From positions 2,816,691 to 2,880,690 of the forward strand of contig NZ_LT635801.1 of NCBI RefSeq assembly GCF_900128495.1: a DNA stretch of 64,000 nt. Direction: 5' to 3'. Shown here in pieces: positions 53,407 to 61,798 of the stretch. The notes under the pieces are model-generated. The model was not told the origin of the DNA and did not search any database. It saw only the letters and a list, made by a program, of their open reading frames with translations. Made by a program: the position numbers and the translations under genes. The first letter of the stretch is position 1. The number at the start of each line of letters is the position of its first letter. This DNA is from Bacteroides ilei (GTDB lineage Bacteria; Bacteroidota; Bacteroidia; Bacteroidales; Bacteroidaceae).

Positions 53407-54336
53407 TTAAAGACCCAATATATGGATATCCAGATATTTCTCTTTTTTCAAATGCAACGTATAGGGCAACATATGCAGAAATCTATGTATACGTGCACCA
53501 TAATGATTCAACACATGTTCATCCTTCCATGGAGTAAGTTTCTGATAATAGAGATATAAATTTCTCAGCGGATGCATACAATGATATTGCCACGGTTTTC
53601 GTGCCGAATAATGCAAAATGGCCGGATGCTTTAATGTTTCGATATAAGGAGGACACCAATGGGCGGTCATTCCCTTTGGTATACGATAAGCTCCTTCCTG
53701 GACATTCCACTTCATATCAACCAATACTTTCTGATCATAGAACAACCCGTTCAACAAGTCCTGATCATTATACAGAATCTTATCCGGATGAGCTTGATAA
53801 AAAGCCTTGCATCGTTCTTCCAGATGATATTGGCGCCAATAAGCAAGATTCAACAACAGCACTCCTCCATTAAAATAATTATAGGAAATATCATATTCCA
53901 AACGTCTGCAATGCCTAACATTTATCTGGTAACTATCCGGAATAGCAGCTAACACTTTATTTTCTATATCAGTATTCCACAATTCATCAAGAGGTTGCAA
54001 AACCAAAATATCACAATCCAAATATAAAACTTTAGATATTGAATCAGGTAAGATGGAGGCCAAAAGGCAACGGTAAAAAACGACCTCGGAAAGACGTTTT
54101 TTCTCCCAACGAATGGTATAACCGGCCATCTTTACTGCAGGAACCTGATAAAAGAAAATACATGAACCGTAATTTTGAACTAATCCTGATAATATTTTAC
54201 GGTCTTCTTCCAATAAATCATTGGCTATAATATGAAAGGTAAGATCCGCCGGATTATCATTCTCCATGACCGAAACCATAGTCACAGCACAAAAACGGAC
54301 AAATTTTCTATCAATAGTAAAAGCTATGTGCTTCAT
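53407..54336 (-). CDS. Glycosyltransferase family 8 (LgtC-like)
   Basis: 309-residue retaining galactosyl/glucosyltransferase. The N-terminus HIAFTIDRKFVRFCAVTMVSV, the DxD metal motif in VLYLDCDILVLQPLDELW, YFNGGVLLLNLAYWRQY, YNDQDLLNGLFYDQ and the C-terminal HWCPPYIETLKHPAILHYSARKPW (His/Lys of the donor site) define GT8. LgtC and WaaI/WaaJ family members build LPS outer core, which fits the operon context. Gap to the upstream gene is 4 bp. Confidence 0.92.
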   Translation of the reverse strand: MKHIAFTIDRKFVRFCAVTMVSVMENDNPADLTFHIIANDLLEEDRKILSGLVQNYGSCIFFYQVPAVKMAGYTIRWEKKRLSEVVFYRCLLASILPDSISKVLYLDCDILVLQPLDELWNTDIENKVLAAIPDSYQINVRHCRRLEYDISYNYFNGGVLLLNLAYWRQYHLEERCKAFYQAHPDKILYNDQDLLNGLFYDQKVLVDMKWNVQEGAYRIPKGMTAHWCPPYIETLKHPAILHYSARKPWQYHCMHPLRNLYLYYQKLTPWKDEHVLNHYGARIHRFLHMLPYTLHLKKEKYLDIHILGL

Positions 54337-54340
54337 ATCA

Positions 54341-55252
54341 TTACACTTTTAAGGTTTGGAAAAAAACGGGTATAGTATTGTCTTCCCTGATATATCCGTC
54401 TTCCTGCAGACGATCAATGACATTCAACCCAATTACTCTATCATATTCCTCATTGAGTTTTCCTTCCTTGTACAGACGATAAAAATAACGCCAATGCCGA
54501 CCTCCATGGCGCCCTTTATGTTGTTCCAGCTGCTTGCCTCCGTTTATCATCTTCTCAATAAACTGCTTTCTTCCCCGCACATTGTAATGATAGATCCGGA
54601 CAGAGCTTTCTGCCACACGCTGAGGAAACATCTTTACCTTATGATTCCCCATGGAAATCTGGATATAGCCGTCAGCCCTATGAATAACCTTCCAATTCTG
54701 ACGCTCAAACAAAGAATAAACAGACAAGTCATATTTTTCGGGATCAGGAACATACCTTACCACACGAGTCCATTCCCAAAACGGTTTTTCCTCTTCAGGA
54801 TATACGCTGTTTATTCTGCAATTCAATACATTAGCGGAGGTTGCAGAAAGCTCATCCTTTAAATTACCAGAAGGTGCATACCATAATTCATCGGCATCTG
54901 CATTGATGATCCAATCTGCGTGATAAACCGTTTTAGCCTTCCATATCATCCGGTCTACCCATGATTTCTGTTCATAATTTTCGGCTGTTTCCCTAATGAT
55001 TTCCAGAATCCATCCTTTCTGCCGATACTGTTCAAGAATGTCCATGGTACGGTCAGTAGAATTATTGTCGGTCACAATAAAGCCATCTACCCCCATTGCC
55101 TTATGAAACAAAAGATTTTCTTCCAGCATGGCTTCTTCATTTTTAACCAATAGAGTCATAACCAGACGAGGATCAGAGGTCTTCCGCAATGTATGGAAAA
55201 CATCACGCAAGGCGTATCCTATCTTTTTCAACATATACAGCATCATAGGCAT
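54341..55252 (-). CDS. GT2/GT92-like glycosyltransferase
   Basis: 303-residue enzyme of the Glyco_tranf_2_4 type: LVMTLLVKNEEAMLEENLLFHKAMGVD, VTDNNSTDRTMDILEQY and DWIINADADELWY (DADE metal site). The segment HRADGYIQISMGNHKV and the region RVYHYNVRGRKQFIEKM type ending are also typical of this family found in LPS and capsule loci. The start at 55252 lies 1 bp after the upstream stop; other in-frame Met codons at 4 and 7 are possible. Donor unknown. Confidence 0.85.
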   Translation of the reverse strand: MPMMLYMLKKIGYALRDVFHTLRKTSDPRLVMTLLVKNEEAMLEENLLFHKAMGVDGFIVTDNNSTDRTMDILEQYRQKGWILEIIRETAENYEQKSWVDRMIWKAKTVYHADWIINADADELWYAPSGNLKDELSATSANVLNCRINSVYPEEEKPFWEWTRVVRYVPDPEKYDLSVYSLFERQNWKVIHRADGYIQISMGNHKVKMFPQRVAESSVRIYHYNVRGRKQFIEKMINGGKQLEQHKGRHGGRHWRYFYRLYKEGKLNEEYDRVIGLNVIDRLQEDGYIREDNTIPVFFQTLKV

Positions 55253-55253
55253 A

Positions 55254-56096
55254 TTATTTTATAGGTACCATAATCCATTCTTTGGGTACAATTGTATTGC
55301 CTGGTTGGGTAGAGGTCCACTGCTCCGGAGCTATCACAATCTTATCCGGGTCCGGATTCAACCAAGCCCCCCACCAACTGAAAGTACTGTTGCAGATAAT
55401 ATGATGACGGCAACGACTCATCAGCATCATATCCTGCCAACTATCTTCCCCTTTATTCCAATCAACATATACAGCACGCCTTAACGGCAAATTCTGCTTC
55501 ACCCATTCCAAATCTTCCGAAAAGACATAATAAACAGGATCTTTTACCCGTTCTTCCATAGCCGACAAAGCATTCTTATAATAAGGCAACTGACAAATAC
55601 ATCCGATAGCCTCCCAGTGTTTCGGCAACAGGTAATCACCGCGACGGATATGAATTGAAACAGGAACACCATCGGAAGCAAAGTCTCCCAGAATCTGCCT
55701 GGTCTTTTCATTCACCTTATCCAGATCAAACGTAAAAGCATTACGCACCTCATCCTTGATATCTTCAAAATACCGTTCATTCTGATAAAATCCTTTAAAG
55801 TATATAAACGGCCATCTATATTTCCGGGTGTAAGGTTTCATAGAACCATGTTGTTTCCGTTCCAGAATCGTTTTGAAGAACAGAAACTCCAATACCTTCT
55901 TCACTCTTTGGTTGATACAGAACTCAGTATAAGGTAAATTGAACACCTTATGCATTTCATAACCGTAATGCACTTTATAATGCATCATATCCGACAAATC
56001 GATACGTACATCCGTAAAACGTTTCCTCATCCGAAGATAAAACGCATAAATGAACATCTGATTTCCCAAACCTCCGGTAACTTTTATCAACCGCAT
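55254..56096 (-). CDS. Alpha-1,2-fucosyltransferase, GT11 family
   Basis: 280-residue inverting GT-B enzyme transferring L-fucose from GDP-fucose, usually to galactose. All GT11 motifs are visible: KVTGGLGNQMFIYAFYLRM at the N-terminus, VSIHIRRGDYLLPKHW (HxRRxD), YYVFSEDLEWVKQNL, and MMLMSRCRHHIICNSTFSWWGAWLN. Length is normal. In Bacteroides GDP-fucose is made by Fkp or the de novo pathway, neither in this window. The product is probably a fucosylated surface glycan. Confidence 0.95.
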   Translation of the reverse strand: MRLIKVTGGLGNQMFIYAFYLRMRKRFTDVRIDLSDMMHYKVHYGYEMHKVFNLPYTEFCINQRVKKVLEFLFFKTILERKQHGSMKPYTRKYRWPFIYFKGFYQNERYFEDIKDEVRNAFTFDLDKVNEKTRQILGDFASDGVPVSIHIRRGDYLLPKHWEAIGCICQLPYYKNALSAMEERVKDPVYYVFSEDLEWVKQNLPLRRAVYVDWNKGEDSWQDMMLMSRCRHHIICNSTFSWWGAWLNPDPDKIVIAPEQWTSTQPGNTIVPKEWIMVPIK

Positions 56097-56122
56097 AAAG
56101 TATAAATTTTAATAAACAACAA

Positions 56123-57022
56123 TCAATCCATTTTCCCAAGACGTTCATTCACCCCGTCAAGATAGGCCCTCCAGAACTTAGGAATATCACTCCAATGGTA
56201 TGCATCCGTAAACAGAGAGGCAATACATGCTACCAACATATAACCTATCACTCCATTAAATCCCCGAAGATATCTCACTCCCCAGTTCATCCCGTAATGG
56301 TGGTTCAGATAAGTGGAATTACGTACTTGATAAAACCGTTTCCATTTCTTTTTTCTGTTGCGCTCACTCCAAGTATCATCCGAGAAGAACTTCTGTTTGT
56401 CCATTAAAGCTTCTGGAATATACTTGATCTTATAACCCGCCCGGACAGTACGGATGCAATAATCTGTATCATCACAGAAAATGAACAAATCCTTGTTGGG
56501 TAATCCGATCTTATCTACTACTTCACGACGGATAAATGGTCCCTCAAAAGCAGTTCCAGCTATTTTTATTGGAGAAACCACTTCCATCTTTGAGAGTTTT
56601 CCGCAATAAAGTGAAGCAAAAAGGTTCTTCAGGTCCAAGGATTGAAAATCATTGGTGTAGATTTTATTTTCCATCAATCTGCGAGGAGCCAATATGCCGG
56701 TATTGGAATCAGCGGTATAAGGTAAAAGCCGCTCCAGACAGTCGGGATGCGGAAACACATCATCATCCATACACCAGATCCAGTCAGCCCCCATCTCACA
56801 CGCTTTCTGTATGCCAGTATAAAAACCCCCAGATCCTCCTACATTGTCCTGATTGACTACAACCAACCCGGCCTGTCCTGCCAACCATTGTCCGGTTCCG
56901 TCGGTACTTCCATTATTGACCACAATAATTGTATCTATCGGCTTATTCAACCGAAGGCAGGAAATATTCCGTTTCAGAAGTTCCAGACGGTTATATGTTA
57001 CAACTACTGCTATGATATTCAT
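56123..57022 (-). CDS. GT2 family galactofuranosyltransferase-like enzyme
   Basis: 299-residue GT-A enzyme: IIAVVVTYNRLELLKRNI, VVNNGSTDGTGQWL, NVGGSGGFYTGIQKACEMG and DWIWCMDDDVFPHPDCL. The combination NxGGSGGF plus W-CMDDD is found in GlfT-type galactofuranosyltransferases and in the WbbI/rhamnosyltransferase group. Two genes away is glf, which makes the UDP-Galf donor, so a Galf-transferase role is the best guess. Sequence alone does not prove the donor. A hydrophobic stretch near residue 270 may associate with the membrane. Confidence 0.85.
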   Translation of the reverse strand: MNIIAVVVTYNRLELLKRNISCLRLNKPIDTIIVVNNGSTDGTGQWLAGQAGLVVVNQDNVGGSGGFYTGIQKACEMGADWIWCMDDDVFPHPDCLERLLPYTADSNTGILAPRRLMENKIYTNDFQSLDLKNLFASLYCGKLSKMEVVSPIKIAGTAFEGPFIRREVVDKIGLPNKDLFIFCDDTDYCIRTVRAGYKIKYIPEALMDKQKFFSDDTWSERNRKKKWKRFYQVRNSTYLNHHYGMNWGVRYLRGFNGVIGYMLVACIASLFTDAYHWSDIPKFWRAYLDGVNERLGKMD

Positions 57023-57038
57023 AAGATATCTGTAATTA

Positions 57039-57782
57039 TCAGTAAAGATTATCTATCTTACCCGGCTGTACACTACGGTATGCCTCCATCAGCTCAAAAC
57101 ATTTCTGAGCATCAAATCCACGTGCTTCAGCGTATGCTTTAGCCATAATACGGTGCATTTCAGGAGTAGCCGGAAGTCGTTCAAAATTCTTACAGCCGGC
57201 CTTCATATCAATCGGACCGACAGCCATACGATTCAAATCCACAATCTCAATCTTTATGGATCCATCCGGCAATTGTTCAAACAAGATATTCGCACGCCCG
57301 TAATCCTTATGTGCATAACCATGTTCATGCAAAACAGCAGTGACACGTCCTATAGCCTGTAATACATCCTCGGCATACGGAAATTTATGGGTAAACAGAT
57401 CCTCATAACGGTAGGGGCAGGTAGATGTCAAAGTTACATAATAGCTACGGTCAAACAAAAGTCCTTTACGGATATTCATATAGCCAACAGGAGTAGGTGT
57501 TCCCACCCCCAGCTTTCTATAAACGTTGGCATAATGATAGGAACGTTTTGCTTTCGACGGACGTAACACACCATACACAAAACGATTGATTATATTCGGA
57601 CGATGGAAAGCCTTTATCACATATTCTGTCCCCTTATATTCAATACGTCTCAATTCATTGCGTCCTTTATGTATTACCGTTCCTTTATTGTTTTTGAACA
57701 AATCCGGAATACTCAACATAAATTCCTCCAGATCCTTAAACTCAGGTTCCAGAACTACAGTCCGATGATTCAGTATACTCAT
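57039..57782 (-). CDS. KdkA/WaaP-like sugar kinase (LPS core kinase family)
   Basis: 247-residue protein-kinase-like-fold enzyme of the Kdo/WaaP family, which phosphorylates LPS inner-core sugars from the cytoplasm. The ATP-site Lys is in TEYVIKAFHRPN; the catalytic loop HEHGYAHKDYGRANILFE has HxDxxxxN (D and N present), and IEIVDLNRM provides the DFG-equivalent Asp. Length is close to Haemophilus KdkA (about 240 residues) and shorter than WaaP. In an operon of glycosyltransferases this suggests phosphorylation of a core sugar, possibly Kdo; the substrate is inference. Confidence 0.88.
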   Translation of the reverse strand: MSILNHRTVVLEPEFKDLEEFMLSIPDLFKNNKGTVIHKGRNELRRIEYKGTEYVIKAFHRPNIINRFVYGVLRPSKAKRSYHYANVYRKLGVGTPTPVGYMNIRKGLLFDRSYYVTLTSTCPYRYEDLFTHKFPYAEDVLQAIGRVTAVLHEHGYAHKDYGRANILFEQLPDGSIKIEIVDLNRMAVGPIDMKAGCKNFERLPATPEMHRIMAKAYAEARGFDAQKCFELMEAYRSVQPGKIDNLY

Positions 57783-57798
57783 AATCGTTTTATGCGGA

Positions 57799-58515
57799 TT
57801 AGATTTTATCCAAACCTTTTGTATATTTCAACCAGTAATATTTCAACGGATTCTTATATTTCAGCTGTTTCCAAGGACGACTTCCATGCGGACGGTGCCA
57901 TACCGGTAAAGTCGTAAACAGATAATTCACAAAACCCAGTTTCAACGCTTCATGAGAAATGGTAACATCAAACCAATTCTTTGAAGTATCTAATTTACCG
58001 AAATCAAAAGCCTTCAAAAACTCAGGAGTAAGGAGAGAACAGCAGAAACTGCAATGTTTCTTCTCGGCATACACCCGATTTTCCTTCCCGCGGGCATGCA
58101 GATAAGGATAATTTATTTCACCTTTCTCATCAACGGTCACCGCTGCTGCAATAGCACATTTTTCATAAGCCAAAGCCCCGTCATACAGATCCTGCAACGT
58201 ATTTTTCTTCACGACCACATCCGATTCTACAATCAGCAGACCGGCATCGTCGGCAATAGCTTCCTGCCGAGCTTTTTGCAGAACCAATAAATAATTGGGA
58301 GAAGGATGATCGGTAATATCTGCCAGATTCACCAATGTAAAGCCAAATTCTTTGGAAGCCTTTTCCAGGAGTCTGGTATTTTCTTCTGTACTGAAATCGT
58401 TATAGACAGTATATGTATAAGGCACCCGTATTTCCGAATCTCTAATGGCTTTGATGGTTTCAAGAGTAAAATCAATCGAATCCTTTACCGGAGTTATAAC
58501 ATGCAGGCATTTCAT
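57799..58515 (-). CDS. GT2-like glycosyltransferase
   Basis: 238 residues from the ATG at 58515 (MKCLHVITPVKDSIDFTLETI), or 255 from an ATG at 58566. The shorter start is preferred because a perfect -7 box (58536-58543) lies inside the longer N-terminus and because MKCLHVITPVKD is itself a good first beta-strand. It has a GT-A donor fold (VYNDFSTEENTRLLEKA, LLIVESDVVVKKNTLQDLYDG) and the segment SKNWFDVTISHEALKLGFVNYLF. Donor unknown. It lies between glf and the sugar kinase gene. Confidence 0.8.
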   Translation of the reverse strand: MKCLHVITPVKDSIDFTLETIKAIRDSEIRVPYTYTVYNDFSTEENTRLLEKASKEFGFTLVNLADITDHPSPNYLLVLQKARQEAIADDAGLLIVESDVVVKKNTLQDLYDGALAYEKCAIAAAVTVDEKGEINYPYLHARGKENRVYAEKKHCSFCCSLLTPEFLKAFDFGKLDTSKNWFDVTISHEALKLGFVNYLFTTLPVWHRPHGSRPWKQLKYKNPLKYYWLKYTKGLDKI

Positions 58516-58535
58516 ATTTTCATCATATTTATGTG

Positions 58536-58543
58536 CAAAGTTA
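58536..58543 (-). promoter_or_regulatory. Candidate internal -7 box in the glf operon
   Basis: TAACTTTG on the minus strand, 21 bp before the ATG at 58515. Confidence 0.4.
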
Positions 58544-58568
58544 AAAATTTTTCGGTCAAACTCCATAT

Positions 58569-59675
58569 TTAGTCCAATATACGTCGGCTTAATTGTAAGG
58601 CAGCGGCCACCGTATCATCCATATCGGCATAAACATACTGTCCGAGACGTCCTCCGAAAAACACATCCGGCATTTGTGAAGCCATCTGAACATACAACTG
58701 ATAAACCGCCATATTGCGACTGTCATTTATCGGATAATAAGGTTCTTTACCCCTTGTAAAATCATCGGGAAACTCGTAGGTAATCACAGTATCAACTTGT
58801 GTTCCAAACTCGAAATGCTTATGTTCAATAATACGGGTATATGGTACGTCACATCCCGTATAATTTACAACCGCATTTCCCTGGAAATCAGGGAAATCAA
58901 GATGTTTATGTTCGAAACGAAGACTACGATACTCCAGATGCCCACACCGGTAATCAAAAAATTCATCGATACAACCGGTAAACAATATCCTGTCGGCCAG
59001 TCTATCCAGTTCATACCTGCAACTCAAATAATCGGTTCCAAGCCTGACTTCAGTTTCCCCCAATAATCTTTCAATCAGTATATTATATCCTCCTACCGGA
59101 ATACCCTGATAACGGTCGTTAAAATAATTATTGTCGAAAACGAAACGGAAAGGAATCCGTTTAATGATAAACGCAGGTAATTCTGTAGCCGGGCGCCCCC
59201 ATTGTTTTTCAGTATATCCTTTAATCAGACGATAATAGATATCTTTTCCACACAATGTCAAAGCCTGCTCTTCCAAATTGGCCGGCTGTACAATATGAGC
59301 ATATTCTTTACGCTGTTCTTCAATCATCGCTCTCGCTTCGACAGGTGTCTTCACTCCCCATAACTGGTAGAAGGTGTTCATATTGAAAGGAAGATTATAC
59401 AGTTTACCCTGATAACAGGCCAACGGAGAATTTGTGAAACGGTTGAATTCCACCAGACCATTAACATAATCCCAAACCTCCTTATTGTCTGTATGGAAAA
59501 TATGGGCTCCATATTTGTGTACATGGATATCTCCTACAGATTCGCAATAGATATTACCTCCGGTATGACTGCGCTTATCCACCACCAGGCATTTTTTCCC
59601 TCTTTTCCTTGCTTCATAAGCAAATACAGCTCCGAAGAGGCCGGCACCGACTATCAGATAATCATATTGTTTCAT
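58569..59675 (-). CDS. glf: UDP-galactopyranose mutase
   Basis: 368-residue FAD enzyme that interconverts UDP-galactopyranose and UDP-galactofuranose. FAD-binding DYLIVGAGLFGAVFAYEARKRG and the second motif CLVVDKRSHTGGNIYC, HKYGAHIFHTDNKEVWDYV, the substrate segment YTEKQWGRPATELP and the C-terminal FFGGRLGQYVYADMDD are all hallmarks. Length is standard for the bacterial enzyme. It is the first gene of an eight-gene leftward operon and has its own -7 box, so galactofuranose is almost certainly a component of the product glycan. Confidence 0.97.
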   Translation of the reverse strand: MKQYDYLIVGAGLFGAVFAYEARKRGKKCLVVDKRSHTGGNIYCESVGDIHVHKYGAHIFHTDNKEVWDYVNGLVEFNRFTNSPLACYQGKLYNLPFNMNTFYQLWGVKTPVEARAMIEEQRKEYAHIVQPANLEEQALTLCGKDIYYRLIKGYTEKQWGRPATELPAFIIKRIPFRFVFDNNYFNDRYQGIPVGGYNILIERLLGETEVRLGTDYLSCRYELDRLADRILFTGCIDEFFDYRCGHLEYRSLRFEHKHLDFPDFQGNAVVNYTGCDVPYTRIIEHKHFEFGTQVDTVITYEFPDDFTRGKEPYYPINDSRNMAVYQLYVQMASQMPDVFFGGRLGQYVYADMDDTVAAALQLSRRILD

Positions 59676-59718
59676 CCCTTCAATATTTCTTTAGTATCCA
59701 TAATCAAGAGTTAGAAAA

Positions 59719-59726
59719 CAAATTTA
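59719..59726 (-). promoter_or_regulatory. Candidate -7 box for the glf operon
   Basis: TAAATTTG on the minus strand, perfect TAnnTTTG, 43 bp before the glf start. Confidence 0.45.
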
Positions 59727-59768
59727 AAGAAAGATTTCACTTAAGCCAATTATTCTATGCAAAAATAG

Positions 59769-59776
59769 TACCTTTG
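59769..59776 (+). promoter_or_regulatory. Candidate -7 box for pdxB
   Basis: TACCTTTG, perfect TAnnTTTG, 26 bp before the ATG at 59803. Confidence 0.45.
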
Positions 59777-59802
59777 CGCGCATTTAGCAGGGAATGTATG
59801 TT

Positions 59803-60813
59803 ATGAAAGTAATTGTAGACAATAAAATCCCATATATCAAAGGAGTCATTGAAGCGCTGGCAGACGAAGTGGTCTTCCTACCGGGGAAAGAGTTCACTCC
59901 CGAAACCATAAAAGATGCGGATGCACTCATTATACGTACACGCACCCAATGCGACAAACAGCTTCTTGCCGGCAGTAAAGTAAAATTCATAGGTACTGCC
60001 ACAATCGGATTTGACCATATTGACACTGTTTATTGTAAAGAAGCCGGTATCACCTGGACCAACTGTCCGGGCTGTAATGCGGGAGCAGTAGAGCAATACA
60101 TACATTCAGTCCTAGCTCTGTTACAGACAGAAAAAGGTCTTGATCTAAAAAACACATGCATAGGCATCATAGGAGTCGGACATGTTGGAGAACGGATCCG
60201 ACACCTGGCCGGACAGCTCGGCATGGACATCTTATTAAATGACCCTCCGCGGAATGATAAGGGAGAAGAAGGATTCTCCGACCTTCACACGTTGGAACAG
60301 AAATGTGATATCATCACTTTCCACACTCCGTTGGAACGGAAAGGGAAATACAGCACTTTCCATCTGGCCGACGAAAAATTTTTCCGCTCATTGGAAAGAC
60401 ATCCTTATATCATCAACACTTCACGGGGAGAAGTAATCGATACCAAAGCTCTACTACAAGCTTTAAATACCAAACGAATATCCGGAGCCGTCATTGACGT
60501 ATGGGAAAATGAACCGAATATCGACAAGGAACTGTTAGATAAAGTATTTATCGGTACACCACATATAGCCGGATATTCAGCCGACGGCAAACTGAATGCG
60601 ACGCGTATGGTTCTGGAAGCATTCTGCAAATTTTTCGGGAAACCGATAAACTTCCATATAGAACTTCCAGAAAAACCACAGGCCGAATATAATCCGGATC
60701 CAACAATACGGCAGATTCAGACGTATAATCCCCACGATGACTGCAACATGCTGAAAACACATATAAAAGAGTTCGAACAGTTAAGGGGGAATTACAAACT
60801 CCGCAGAGAATAA
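59803..60813 (+). CDS. pdxB: Erythronate-4-phosphate dehydrogenase
   Basis: 336-residue NAD-dependent dehydrogenase of the DXP-dependent vitamin B6 pathway, oxidising 4-phosphoerythronate. Motifs: MKVIVDNKIPYIKG at the N-terminus, FIGTATIGFDHIDTVY, the Rossmann GIIGVGHVGERI, and the catalytic Arg/Glu/His in INTSRGEVID, DVWENEPNID and GTPHIAGYS. The C-terminal PdxB dimerisation domain is present. An ATG 9 bp upstream is possible, but the family N-terminus starts at 59803. Confidence 0.95.
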   Translation: MKVIVDNKIPYIKGVIEALADEVVFLPGKEFTPETIKDADALIIRTRTQCDKQLLAGSKVKFIGTATIGFDHIDTVYCKEAGITWTNCPGCNAGAVEQYIHSVLALLQTEKGLDLKNTCIGIIGVGHVGERIRHLAGQLGMDILLNDPPRNDKGEEGFSDLHTLEQKCDIITFHTPLERKGKYSTFHLADEKFFRSLERHPYIINTSRGEVIDTKALLQALNTKRISGAVIDVWENEPNIDKELLDKVFIGTPHIAGYSADGKLNATRMVLEAFCKFFGKPINFHIELPEKPQAEYNPDPTIRQIQTYNPHDDCNMLKTHIKEFEQLRGNYKLRRE

Positions 60814-60825
60814 AAACTCCCTTGC

Positions 60826-61395
60826 TCACTCCAGAGAGTTCACCAGCTTTTCTATGACAACCGGATAATAACGGTATTCCAGCTCATGCACTCTGGCAGC
60901 CAACGATTCCGGAACATCGTCCGGAAAAACCGGACAACCAGCTTGAAAAATAACTGTCCCCTCATCGTAGTGCCCATCAATATAATGAATGGTTATTCCA
61001 CTCACGTGCTCACCGGCAGCCAAGACCGCCTCATGTACATGCAACCCATACATCCCTTTTCCTCCAAATTTAGGAAGTAAAGAAGGGTGGATATTGACAA
61101 TCCTATGAGGATACAAAGTAATCATTTCATCCGGTACCTTTAACAGGAACCCAGCCAATACAATAAAATCAATCTCATAATCCTGAAGGATACAAGTAGC
61201 CTTTCCAGCCGCAAATTCGCTGGATGATATAACCCGACATGGCACATGCATCCGCTCTGCCCGCCCGATAACACCGGCAGTTGGACGGGATGCTACCACC
61301 AAAGCAATTTCCGCCGTTTTTCTAGCATTGAAATAACGGATAATATGCTCGGTATTTGTACCTTCACCTGATGCAAAAATAGCAATTCTCTTCAT
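60826..61395 (-). CDS. purN: Phosphoribosylglycinamide formyltransferase
   Basis: 189-residue purine-pathway enzyme that formylates GAR with 10-formyl-THF. The N-terminal RIAIFASGEGTNTEHIIRYF, the catalytic segment VNIHPSLLPKFGGKGMYGLHVHEAVL (Asn and His), and SGITIHYIDGHYDEGTVIFQ (catalytic Asp) are all present. Length is standard. It converges on pdxB with only 12 bp between stops and has a -7 box at 61415-61422. Confidence 0.96.
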   Translation of the reverse strand: MKRIAIFASGEGTNTEHIIRYFNARKTAEIALVVASRPTAGVIGRAERMHVPCRVISSSEFAAGKATCILQDYEIDFIVLAGFLLKVPDEMITLYPHRIVNIHPSLLPKFGGKGMYGLHVHEAVLAAGEHVSGITIHYIDGHYDEGTVIFQAGCPVFPDDVPESLAARVHELEYRYYPVVIEKLVNSLE

Positions 61396-61414
61396 TTTTC
61401 TCTGTTTTCGTGCA

Positions 61415-61422
61415 CAAAAATA
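61415..61422 (-). promoter_or_regulatory. Candidate -7 box for purN
   Basis: TATTTTTG on the minus strand, perfect TAnnTTTG, 20 bp before the start. Confidence 0.45.
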
Positions 61423-61462
61423 AAAAAAATGTGCAAAGAATATGCATTTATTTGCCTGAATA

Positions 61463-61494
61463 TTTGTTTAGAACAAGAAATATTTATTCCTTTG
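61463..61494 (+). promoter_or_regulatory. Promoter of the acpP-fabF-rnc operon
   Basis: TTTG (61463-61466), 20-bp spacer, TTCCTTTG (61487-61494; one mismatch to TAnnTTTG). Spacing equals that of the promoter at 25055-25086. Leader of about 45 nt. Confidence 0.6.
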
Positions 61495-61546
61495 CAGCGA
61501 AAAATAAACAAATTTATTCTATTTATAAACTTAAAATTTGAAAATT

Positions 61547-61783
61547 ATGTCTGAAATCGCATCAAAAGTACAGAAAATTATCGTTGATAAATTGGGCGTT
61601 GAAGAATCAGAAGTAACTCCAGCTGCTAGCTTCACTAACGACCTGGGTGCAGACTCTTTGGATACAGTTGAATTGATCATGGAATTCGAAAAGGAATTCG
61701 GTATCTCTATTCCAGATGATCAGGCAGAAAAGATCCAGACTGTAGGTGACGCTATCTCTTACATCGAAGCTAACGCAAAATAA
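61547..61783 (+). CDS. acpP: Acyl carrier protein
   Basis: 78-residue carrier of fatty-acid intermediates. The phosphopantetheine Ser is in [19 protein letters not shown]; the acidic four-helix pattern is typical. The start at 61547 ([12 protein letters not shown]) is preferred to an ATG 9 bp upstream. Codon use is highly biased (GCT, GGT, CGT-type), as expected for an abundant protein. First gene of an acpP-fabF-rnc operon; fabF starts 15 bp after the stop. Confidence 0.97.
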   Translation: MSEIASKVQKIIVDKLGVEESEVTPAASFTNDLGADSLDTVELIMEFEKEFGISIPDDQAEKIQTVGDAISYIEANAK

Positions 61784-61798
61784 TTGATTCTGTCTCTT

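Noticed and set aside
60806..60845. Terminator between pdxB and purN
   Set aside because: Only a 5-bp AACTC/GAGTT stem overlapping the purN stop; too weak to call.
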